Part shown: positions 25,801-37,800 of the stretch, piece after piece
Position numbering within the stretch: the first letter of the stretch is position 1
How the letters are laid out: each line of letters begins with the position of its first letter
NCBI GenBank assembly: GCA_002633005.1
Contig: NMRA01000081.1
Location: 439,995-503,994, forward strand
Length of the DNA: 64,000 nt
Reading direction: 5' to 3'
From: Phoronis australis
Taxonomy: Eukaryota > Phoronida > Phoronidae
Translations under genes and position numbers: made by a program
The notes under the pieces: generated by a model
Database searches by the model: none
What the model was told of the DNA's origin: nothing
Seen by the model: the letters and a program-made list of their open reading frames with translations, nothing else

Positions 25801-28800
25801 CATGCGAGTAGGTTTCCCGAAATTAATTTATATTGTCAAGTTGTGGAAGCATTTGCCAATTTGGGGAATAAACTTAGTTCTACTATCACCAGTGCCGCTC
25901 AGAATTGGCCAATGGCGAGCTGGCAAGCTGCTAGCATAAGCCTAGCCTTTGGTGCAAATGTATCAGATTTGCAGACTTCCTACAGGTATTTACAGTTACA
26001 TGACTTTTCGTTCTGTTTGACTGTTCTAAGGTCATTTCTACCAAATGGCCTCAACCTGTGATCATGTGCAGGATGACTGCTGTGTGGTATGAGCATGCCT
26101 CCCATAAAGATGGTATTATTAAGACTGTGCAGCATTTTTGATGTGTGGTACCTGAGTTCACAGCACTGTCAATTTTGTTATTCAATTCCATGATGTGTGG
26201 TAAATACTGTTGAACAACAGTCAGATAGAGGCAGTGAAAGTTTTACAATGTTCAATTTATTTGTATTGTAGTGTGCTGGCGGACAAAATGGTGATTACTG
26301 TAAAATCTCACCAATTTAGGACACAATATAGCCGACAAGTGAAATTTTATGTTTTCATTTTTTAAATAAAACATAAGTAGCACCAGGAAGAGATAACCAG
26401 GAAGGGACAACTGTTTTAGCGCATTTTAACGTGTTTTCAAAAGTGATTTCAAAAGTAAATGTTAAAGTCGTCTGAAATCCAAGCATTGTGTTTGAAAGCT
26501 TAACTCTTTAGCTATAAAATGACACCACTTTGGTCCCCAAAGACTGCATATTAATGGCACCAGGATGCTTTGAATATGACTTGTTTTACCCTTCCAAAAG
26601 ATGCTCTTCCCAGGCATGTACTCGGGCATGATCCTCTTTTTTGAACCACTAATATATGCAAATGAGGCTCGCATGTCCTACGTCATATGACGTCATACGA
26701 CGCGAACTTCCAATTTGAACCCCCGGGTGCCTATCATGAGTGAATGACTTAATGAAACGCAGTTCTACCTGATTGGGCAGATCTAAGAAAATTAAGAACT
26801 CACACAAGTCAATGTTCAAAGAACATTGAATGGTTTCACGTGAAAATACATTTAATTGTATTTGGATATGCTTGCATGTGTGTAAGCGTGGACTTTGTCA
26901 TTTTGCTTAAATCCAGATTTAGAAGCAGGAACGGACAAGAAATTAGCTGCTCCCGCCACGGTGGCCGGTGTCGTGGCGTCCGAGTCGCCGGGAAGTCTGA
27001 TCCATGCATGCGCAATTCGACGAACTAATGCTAGTCGATCGCTAGTCAGCTCCGCTATGATTCATTTAAATTGAGACGTGCGGCTTAACTCGAACCTAGG
27101 CTGGCTCCGAGGTCGTTTTGTTTGACCCAGTTTCAGGAAAAGTTCACTTTAATACGGTCATTTCCTGATGATTTTTTGAAAGATATGATCCCGAAATCCT
27201 CGGCCTATAGAGCTGTATCAAAATTCCTTGTTGAAACACGGTTACTGGTCCAGCTTCTGACAGGCGGCTGGGGAAAATGCGATGGAACGCGTGTCCCAAA
27301 AATGCACACACTTCAACCCCTGCAGTTCAAGTTCTTTTCCGGTCTATCACTGTGCGCGGATTCTACGCGGGCAGCCTACTGCATGACTACACCTTATTTT
27401 TAACGTGGGTGCGTCACTGAGTCACGACGTGTCCAGCCTTTGCAGTATGCACGGGAATGTCAAACAAACGATTCGGTTTAGAAGAACCTAAATTCATTGC
27501 ACAATATTACTGGGAACTACACGCATCAAGGAAATGCAAAGACAATCTTTCCAAATTTATGAGCAATGACTTGAACTTCTTTTTCTATCTACAGTTTGTA
27601 AATTTTTGAATTTCTTTAGTCTAGTTATTAATTCAATACATTCATGAATATCACTGTTATCGTTTAGTGTCCTTCTTTGCGATATGGTGGTCTGATGATG
27701 ATCGAATTTTTGCAAGTCAGCCTTCAGCCTTCAACTAAGTTCAGTGACGCATCGCCATTTCTTACAAGACAGCTTCTGTACTGTGCACGAATGTTTTGTG
27801 TTTTTGATGAATTTGGAATCTCAACTTCCCCTCGTGAGTAGTTAGCAGTGTCATGTCGGAGGTGCATAGAGGGCACAGCACTGAAAAAAGTGGGGGCTAA
27901 AGCCCCCCTGTAGTGCACCGCCTATGGACCACTGAAAAACTTGGACTGAATTAAAGGAGAATGCCACCCGATTTAATTTGTATTTTTGCCGTCTTAATCG
28001 GTCTATATCCACATCGCCTCGCACACGGTCGACCTTACCTTACCAAGAGGTGTCGCGTTAACATGTGAGGAAGGTGAGAAATGACGCTAGCGACGTCAGT
28101 GGTTCATCTGCAGAGTGAATGCTGCTATGTTGCGGTGCATCGTTCCCGCTTGTGCGAACTATGCAGCTGCGAGGAAAGCGGGTATATCGTTTTTTCGACT
28201 TCCTCGAGAGTCCGAAATGTTTAGGAAGTGGATCGCAGTAGTGAAGAATGAAAAGTGCGCTGTAAATAGCAAGTATGAGGCCGTGGAACATCTCCGTATC
28301 TGTGGCCTGCAGTCGTCGACAGCCGCGTGAGTACCTGACGAATGCCATCTTGCCAAATAACTATCCCTATGTTCCGTTGTCTGAGATTGTTCCCGAAGCC
28401 TCTTTAGTATTTCTTCATCACTGTATTCCTGTTCGAACTGATAGCCTGTGAAACCTAACGATCCACCTGCGAAGTCTTCGTCGGGACTGATGAGCTCTCG
28501 TCTAAGTCGCGGGGGATTGCGAGTTGCCATGTTGATGTTTATTACTGAGTGTTCTGTATCAAAATGAATTATTCTCACCCTAACCAATACGTATATAAAA
28601 CTGAAACAAAGTCTGTCTCATTAGATGCAATTTGTAATGCCTTTGGAGTGTTCCTGAGTGCAAATGATTTGAGAAGCCAGCAATGAATAAATCACTGCGT
28701 TACCGGCTTTAGGTGCAATAAAACTAATTGACGGGACACCGAGGCCATGTGAGCTCATGGTAATTTAGAGTTTGATGGCAGAAATTGTTGTGAAAACAAC

Positions 28801-31800
28801 TCGATTTCCATCCCACGGCCAGGTGTTAGGGGAATCTTTATTCATGTTTACATTATTCAAATAATGATTGTCAATGTACAACTTCTGCCCTGACCATGCG
28901 TGCACCCAGGGGGGCTCGGGGGCTCGAACGAGGGCAAAGTGGCGAAGTGGGCAAAAAGGTCCGCCTCTGGGAAACAAAAAAGTCCGAGAAAATGAGACTA
29001 AAGTCCTCTAAATAAGCACAATCGCGCAATTCACAGTGGTGCCCCCGTTTTTTTTAGCTCACCCGCTTTTTTGTTACCAAAAGGTCAGCAACGTCAGAAA
29101 TTCGAGCCCTCCCATATTGAAGGCTGGGTGTGCGCATGCTGACGGTGCTGTGGACAAAACGGACCTGAATTCGCGTCCCCGCAGTTTCGTGGCCTATGCT
29201 GCAAAAACGGAGACCCTAACAACAATTGTCCTGGTCAGAGCCCTCAAATGGTAAACAATGCACTGATACCGAGTTGTCAAAGTTCTCTTGAGTTTTCTCT
29301 CTGATCAGTATTCGAAGTCTTTCTTTATCCACTCAAGCGCTCGACAACAACTGACGAGAGTCTCAGAACTCCCACATGCAAATTTGATATGCAAATGAGG
29401 GAGTACTTGACTACTGCGCCATCTATACATCGACGGAAAAGCTTAAATACCCTTGACTGCGTGTGGGAAGTTGCGATTGCGTCCGCTGAAGTCGATATTT
29501 TCAAAGTACAATTACACCACTGTTTAAGGTTGAAAAGTGAGTGTTTTGATACCCTTCTATAGAAAAAGCTTTAATCTCTCTGATAAAATCATACGTTTCC
29601 TTTTAAACGAAACTTAAGTCCTGAAATTAGTACGGGGAAGGAGGCCAAAAACGACGGTTTTGCTAGTTGTCCCTTCCTGGTTATCTCTTCCTGGTAGCAC
29701 CAAATAGCTGCTATACCACTTTAAATGTCTAAGCCACAGCTACCTTCAGACAATGTTTCCAGCAACTGTGGACATTCAAAACAATATTAAAAGCGTCTAA
29801 AAAATGAAAAAAGACCAATTTTGACTATTATTTTCATCCAAAATTGGTGAGATTGTACCGTAGGTGTTCTGCCAAGGATATGGAATTTGTTATGAAAAAT
29901 TGTTGCAGATTTGTACTACTTTCGAAGAGTTGTTAGGTGTCTGAAGCCTGTAACAACTAGATGTCTTGGTATCCTCATTTTTTCCCAACTTATGTTGAAA
30001 TTTTCACCTGCATCTTGAATACAATTACTCCATAAAACCAGGTTAACTGTAATGAAGAATTGTTAGCATAGTGTGCTAAAAGTTACCAGTTGGTTGTGTG
30101 TTTCACAATCTACGGTACATGGTCATTCAATTTTTAAATTTCCTAAACATATTCGTTACTGGACAGTAAGTGTTTTCAAACTGTTATAGGGATAAAAGGT
30201 TAAATGGTTATCTGTAACTCTGTATTCTTTTAGTTAACTGATATGAGTGAACCGTCTAATATGTGATTTTTAAAGTGGACATAAATCCGTGGTCTGTCCA
30301 AAAAGTGAACTGTTGATTTTGACCATTTGCCTGTAGAAAATTGGTCTTGGCTTGTTCCCTGCTATGATGAGAAATGGTTTCTCAGTTTGCAAAGAATTAA
30401 CATTACTTTTTGAGGCCATGACAAGTTCAATGTTTAGAGCCTGATCGAACTGTCAAACTACCTGAAATCTCTCCAAATTGGCCAATAAACATTTACAGAC
30501 CAATTTCGTAATGCTAAACAGTCTTAATCAAAAGCTGTTTTTGCCAGTTGATGTCTGCTTCTAAAGCGAAAACATTGTTGTAAACTATACACATCGAACA
30601 AGAAAATGAAAACACCTACCGTGGTTTTGTCTTTCTCTGTACATCTGAACTTGTGTAAAAGACGCCATGGCCGTGCGAAACACTAGTCAATATTGTTTTA
30701 GAATTTTGTAAAAAAACAAGCAACCTAGAATTAACCTTTTACTCAGTTTTTCTTTACTTTGTGCTGGCCAGAGCTACCAGGATACTGCCTCACCTGAGGG
30801 TAAACGTGCCTCTGGCTTCTGGTTGAAGGGAAAATCTCCCCTCATTGGAAATGCCTTAAGTAGCGTAAACTATCCTTTCTACAGAAGTGATTCTAACCTT
30901 CAGGGTAATTTTTTAATCCTTGGAGTGGAATTTTTTGAGCCTGGTGAGTAATGACGTCAATATTTGGCCCCAAAATTAAGACATTGAAGCCCTAACAGGC
31001 TGACAGCCCTTTTATAAGCAAAAGTGGGAGCTACATTAGTGCCTTTAGGACAAGTGGCTGTGTTCATGCAGGACACTGCAGGAACTCAACTGTAGTGGCA
31101 CTGGGAGAAATATTGAATCTCGAAGTGCACCTGAAACACAAGTCATCATCAAACAGGCTGCCTAAGAGCAGTCAAAATTAGAAGGGTTGTTTTGTCCAAA
31201 ATCTGTTCAACAGTCATGGGTTGTTTATCTTCTACTGTGTCAATGTTTGAGAAGAAGGTCCATGATAATGTCACCACACAATGTTATGATGAAGGGTGTT
31301 TTACCATGACCCATAATAATACTATAGTAAAATCTCACTAACTACACAGAAATAATTGTCAAAAGTACCATTATTTGTTTTTCAAGGTCTTCTAAACTTT
31401 ATTGTGAATGGCCAAAATATTTTCTGATGGTAACTATTGTATAGAACATGGTAAAACATTTATTGGATGCTACTTATCTCTTATGAAAAAACGCGGAAAT
31501 AAAATGACGTGTGTCGGCCATATTGTGTCCCAAATTGGGAGATTTTATCGCAATAACTGTATGTTTGTTATAAGGGGTTCCATTGCACCCATTATCATTT
31601 AGTTGTTCGCTTTTTAGCTTGAGCTGTGACCAGATGACAGGTTTTAAAATTGTGTACATAATAAGAAATATTACTTTCAACATTTCAATGTCCACCTAAA
31701 CATGAAATTTGTCTTGGAATTCTGTGAGTAATGTGCATGCCCACTTTCAGTTGGCTTAATTTTCTAAAGCCTTTGAATAACTTGTGATCATTTTTCTAAG

Positions 31801-34800
31801 CTCTAGATTCTTCTCAAAGTCTTTTCAAAACCTAAATTGTATTATTTTTCTACCGTGCATGAGTATTTTTTCTATGAAAAGTCCTGGCCTGAATAAATCA
31901 CTCACAAATATAGAATATTGAACATGGCTAAAGTGGTGACTTATTTTTGTGTAACATGAAAATCCTACAACAATATTTTAAAATTTTTGCATTGAAAGTT
32001 TTTAAATACCCTATCTGAATAGTTAGTGAAAAGAATGTGTGATTAGGTTTTTGAATTTTGAAAATCAGAAAAGAAATGAATGTAACTTTTACAACCTAAA
32101 CCGTTTGTATAATGTTATGCTCCTCATCAATTCTAGTGATGGGTAACATAGTTGGACCAATTACCAAACCATCAGGCAGCAGTAGGATTTTGAGGTTTAA
32201 GCCAATTGACATCGTACAGTTCTTGACACAACTTTGGCAATGACACCAGGAAAGCCTGTTTGAGGGTATCTGTTAAATTGCGTGAAACCCTGAGCTTGAC
32301 CTTTGTTGAACAATTTGATCAATAATCCTATGTATCTAATGCCATAAGTGAAGTTCCGGCCTATTGCAACTCCATCACTACTCCATCTCACCTCCCCCTA
32401 CATTTCCCACTAACTCTCTTCCTGTAAGGACAATAGTTTCAGGGATTAAACACCCGATGTTATAGTGGTAATTTACTTTCAAGGTTGAATGTTGAGCCTT
32501 TAGCAATTACTTCAGTGGGGAGTTAACCTTTCCCATTGCAGGGGAGTTGCCCAGTTTAATCTACTTATTTTGAGAGGAGTTGAAATGGGTGTTGAATTCT
32601 GGCAAATACATTTTTCCAATAACCAAAACACTGCAAAACAGAGGAGTTCCGGTGTTGACGGGACATGAAACTGAATTTGTGTACTGTTTGGGTCCTGTTT
32701 CTTGGAAAATCTAAAGCCAAAAATTGGCTTTGGCTTTTAATCTGCTGAACAAGCTATGGATTTAAATCTTTATGCTTGGAGCTGTTGACAGGTTTTCTGA
32801 CTTTATAGCCTAATGTCATAGAACAGGCTGAGCCATCCATAGTCTGATTTTTATCCAAAAGTCAAAAGACAATAGAGTCCTTCAAGACACAGTCCCCCTC
32901 AACAGCTGTTCTTATTTCATCCTCACCTTTGTATGTACATGAATTGCAACCATTAGAAATTACTGCCTTTCTTTTTCGGGAATCCGGCATTTCGGGGTTT
33001 GTTAGAGGTTTGTTTTAATTCGTGTGTAGTTTGTCCGAGCTATAGTAAAATCTCACCAATTTAGGACACAATATGGTGGACAGATGGAGTTCCTCATTTG
33101 TTTCATATAAATTTTTTTATGTGATACAACACCAAAATGATGCTTTGCCATATTCGAGGTCTGTACCATAGCTGTACCAGCCGACAATATTTTGAATAGT
33201 TGCGATTATTCTCAACAATGTTTGAACCCCTTTAAAAAATGAAGAAAATGTTATTTGGCCATTATTTTTGTCGGAAGTAGGTGAGATTTTACCATACTGG
33301 AAAAACACACAATGTTCGCACGTACCGCAGATAAAACCATCAGAAGTAGTTTATGACATGTTCACTTTCTGGCTTCTGAACAAGCACTCTAGAAAGGAAG
33401 GATCTCCTGTGGACACCTGCGGGTTCCATATCACACCTGGGTAGCTTCAGACCTTGATGTTAAGTTAATGAGTACAAATATCCTGAAGGTGATGTCCGGT
33501 GCAACCCTTAATTACAATACATATACTGATAAATTCAGAAATGTGTTGACAGTGGTATTCTCTAACCATTATAACATGGCATCCTAAGAATAGGAGACCC
33601 CATGCTGTGAGATCACAGGTTTGGGTTGTGGAAGTTACCTAAGTCTATTTGTAATTGGCATTTGACTTTGAGCTGCAGCTGTCTGGTCAGTATTGATTGA
33701 CACGGACTTGAAGATGTTTTTGCATGTTTTTTTGGCAATCGCAATTTACTACATTAGCACCTTGCCACCATATGAGGAGCAATTCTCAGAAGGGTACATA
33801 AAAATATTCCACAATATGAAGGAAACTGTTTTACTGGAGAATTAAAGAGTTTTTTCTGAATCCCACCATTTCTTTTGCAAGGCACAGTTAAGAAAAGAAA
33901 ATGCCACAGTTCACAGCTGTATCTTGCTCCTCTGTCAGGAACACTTCTGTTTTGACCACTGCGTCCAGTGTTCAAGTTGGTAACAACTTCCACAGTACAA
34001 AAATATTGGTAATTTATTGTTCTCTGACTAAGAGCCAAGTGCAGCACTTTTCTAAACTTCTACGCTTTTCAAAACAATGTTTGAGTTTCCCGAAATAAAA
34101 AGCCACTGACCACCGATTCCAGTGAAGCAATTTCCTGGTGCATATGTTAGTTTTTTTGCATAAAGTTTCGGACACCCAAGGATAATTTTAGGAGTGCACC
34201 CCACATCATTGGTGCAAAAATAAGTTCATTGACGCACTACTTAACTCTGGCCAACAGGCCCATTAAAATTGGAAGTGAAAAAGGATGGCAGAGATTTCGA
34301 TAGTTTATCTAGGTCCTGAACATTAAATGTCCTTAGTGTCAAGGACATTTAGTAAATCAGCTGAACAAAATTCGCCTTTGGAGTATGGCCACCAGATTTT
34401 GGCCCATATTGATTGGCGATAGAGAAAGCATACAATTTCTGAATGGAGTGGTTCTTTGCCTTGAATCTTCAAGTTTGCGACAAACATGATGGGCAAAGGG
34501 AGCAAATTATGTCTATTATTCCCTGAAATGAATCTGAACTCCAGTAAAATCAACCAGACATGAAAATATGAGACCCAGTCTGATGGCTAACGCCGCCTAA
34601 CCAAAATCTCTTTCTTAGGTCCTCTAACTTGGCCCATACACTTGAGGCCATGTGGGTCAATTCAGGGATACCCACGTTTTGATAAAATGATCCATGGACA
34701 CCCTGTATTCTACAAAATGGGGACCTACGTTGGACATAGATTTGCTTTCTGTAGGAGTCGTGAATGGCAAGAGCTTGTTAAAAAATATTTGTAAACCCTC

Positions 34801-37800
34801 ATCCTGTGCCATTTTTAGATAACATTATCATAGAAAGTGTATAAGACATAGTGCTTTCCCACTAGATGCGAAACATTGCTTCGAGCGAAGTTTCGGCAAT
34901 TGAGAAAGTTTAACTCTGATAGGTAATATACAAGGGAAACTTCGCTGAAAATAATAGGATTTAAAAGCAAAGCTTCGGTACTCACCAAAACAGTGGTGTA
35001 GTGGGAAAGGTAAGAGTGAAACTTCGGCAACATTATCGGCAACGATATAGGATCACGCAAGATAAAGAATGACACCGATCATTTTCATAAGCACTGGTAA
35101 ACGGCGGGAGAACAATTTTCAATATGCTTTTGAGAGTATGAATTTTTCTCCGGTGACTAAATGGCCATATGGCGATAACTTCCATATCGCTGTCTACTGG
35201 AAAAGGCAATCAAAGTTTCAGCGAAGCTTCGATGAACTGAAGTTCCCCTGTTGGGAAAACACCTACAGACTAAAAGATGTCAAGTTTATTTCATTTTCTG
35301 ATATTTTTGGCAACTAGAAGTTTATGTAGTGATCTTACTCTCTTTCCAATCCTGACCACCACATGGGAAAATAGCTCAATCTCACTGACTGTAACCATAT
35401 GTCTAGGACCTTGAAAGTAAGACAGCTATTTCAGCAATACTAGGTCTGCAGTACTGCTCTAAAGTAAAAACTTTATTACTCCGAAATTGTAATTAACTCA
35501 CCAATATTTCATGAATTTAACTTGGATGGAACACTGGTACTTTGTTTATCCATTTTAACTTAATTACAGTTATGAAAAACAAGATCATTATTTTTTCTCG
35601 AAACTATTACATATTTTTCCATCTTCTTTCAAAAATATTAATTTTAATTTTCTAAAAATGTGTATGTGAATTTTTCTTGTCTTAAGCTTAAAAACTATTG
35701 CCTGAGCCCTTGATGCCTTGATTTTGGGGCCGATTATCGGCCCCATTATCTTCTGTAAAATATTTAAAAATCCTGCAAAATTCACCTCGCCAGGCCTCAA
35801 ATTTCCCTCCAATGGTTAAAAAATTCACCTTCAGCTCGCACAGCCCTCCACCCTCCCCTGGCTTCAATTTTTATTAACTACCAGCATCGTCGCTAATTGC
35901 AATCATCCTTTCACAGGATTTAGAACCTCAGTGTGATCTGATTGCATAGTATTGAGAAAAGAAAGTCATTCATGGGAGTCTTGGGCTGAGTTTCGTAAAC
36001 ACAAGAATCCCAAGAAGGAAGCCAGTGTTATAACGTGCTTTGCTTGTAGTAACATGGTAGTTAGCTCGAGAAGTCTCGTCTGATCTTGCATTTTCGCAAG
36101 GCCTTTGAATCTCTGGATACAAGGCCAGCTCAGGTTCCCTATCTGACACCACTACTATTAGGCTTGTGGGTTTACAAGAAAGCCCACATTTTTGACTAAG
36201 TGGTCTCCTCTAGTGTGCTGTGTATAAAGTGGCACTTTGAAACAAACACTATTTTAGTTTTGGCTACTTGAGACACTGGCCATGAAGGCTGAATTGGTGA
36301 TCTGGGGAGGGGGGAGGGTTTCTCCCAATTTAACTGAAGTTCCCCTCACAGAAGGTACACTGGCACTCCTTTCTCATCAGATGGCTGAGGCCTGGGCAAT
36401 GGCACTTCCTAATTCATCCTTTGCGTGGGAAGATTTTATACAGATTAGGTTAATAACCCTGACATATGGACACTTTACTATGTGAACCTTTCCAGTGTAG
36501 ACTGACACCTTTAGAGGCAGTTGGAGTCTTTGGCAACTGAATTCCTTTACAGTCTATGTGCTTGAGGTCAAAGAGAAACCTACAGAGGGTTATGGGGAGG
36601 TCACCTGTCTTCCAGCTAGTCAGAGGTGGCACTGCATGGGAGGGACTTGTCTACGGAGGACCCTCACTGCCTGCAAAGAAACTTGTTTCCTACTACCAGA
36701 CATTTTGGGTTTCTTTTTAGGGCAGTCCCAAGAAGGAAAACACGCACAAGGATACAATTAACTGGTGACAGTAGTGACTTGTAATAACATGTATGACTAC
36801 TTAATCACTGCATTTTGTTTTCAACTATATTTTCATTTCTAGTTGCTTGCTATATTCTTATGTACTTGTTAGTTGGAGAGCATGATTCAACTTTTGTACC
36901 AGCAAATGGCCTTGCGACAAATACTTTGAACCTGGAACAGTGGAAAGTTGTACCTGCAAACTCTTTATGAGACTTGCCGCACACTGGGTTTGGTTGATGT
37001 TAAAAAGAACATGCTTATTTTTCACAACCAAGGCTTTTATTTCAAGGCACGGGTATGTCAGGTAAACAAACAATCATTCATTTATGTTACTGCTACACAT
37101 TATGAGGGACACGTGAAAACGATGCGTCAGCACTTTTTTCCAAGAACACAATTTCTGCTTGAATATCAGTGTTCCAAATTTTAGAGAGTGCCCCAAACTG
37201 GAGAATTTTACCCTATGTGTATTGTGTACTAACAGAAGTTGGCACAGAAAAGTTGTCACCATGGAATTGGTTTTGACACTAAATTCTTTAGTAGAGCAAC
37301 TTAATCCCATCATTTTATTCCATGTCAACTATACGTCTATGTGACAAGGTGGAAGCGATCATGTTTAATATTTATGCATATTTATGCGCAATAGCATATA
37401 CATATGGGTGTTCATTTTCATGCCATATCCACAAATTGCCAACTTTCCTTTGTCTTTTAGTTGTGTATTATAATAACCCTTATGTCTACAAATTTGGTCT
37501 AAATATGCAAAACATTTGCATACGGTAATTTTCTCTTTCTCAACATCTATATGTAACTGAGCATGCGTACTCCACCTTTTTGTTTACTCATGATGCATCT
37601 TGTCGCTGTTTCTCAGTTGCCAGTGTGTAAACCCCAGCTTGGCACTGGTTATCTTACTGCCGTCAGTTTACACCACATCAGCCTGAACTGGGGTCTTGAA
37701 TTTCGTTGGATAGAGAACCATTTCTAAAGTTTAAGCCAAAAATAAATAGTTGGGTTGTGCACTTCAGTCAAGTGAACAGTGGCTTTGAGAGACATTGTTT

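Larger units (their letters stand above)
26384..29693 (+). mobile_element. 3310-bp DNA transposon, P-element-like, with perfect 29-bp TIRs
   Basis: The left TIR (26384-26412) begins CAGGAAGAGATAACCAGGAA. The right TIR (29665-29693) is its exact complement over 29 bases. GTAGCAC flanks both sides (26377-26383 and 29694-29700), a 7-bp duplication, or 8 if one C at the left edge is shared. The element interrupts a MITE, which proves insertion. The first 15 bases resemble the Drosophila P terminus (CATGATGAAATAACA) at most positions, P makes 8-bp duplications, and the element carries a THAP-like exon, the DNA-binding domain of P transposases. No catalytic transposase domain was recognised, and it contains repeat R1, so it is probably non-autonomous or decayed. 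Confidence 0.85.

Noticed and set aside
25795-26060. Open segment with [18 protein letters not shown] and a CAG|GTATTT donor
   Set aside because: No ATG, no acceptor, no known similarity; it cannot fit between exons 1 and 2, which already join correctly. Could be an exon of an unseen nested gene, but unsupported.
27122-27403. 93-codon frame inside the 3.3-kb transposon
   Set aside because: No transposase motif recognised and no ATG start; may be a relic but cannot be supported.
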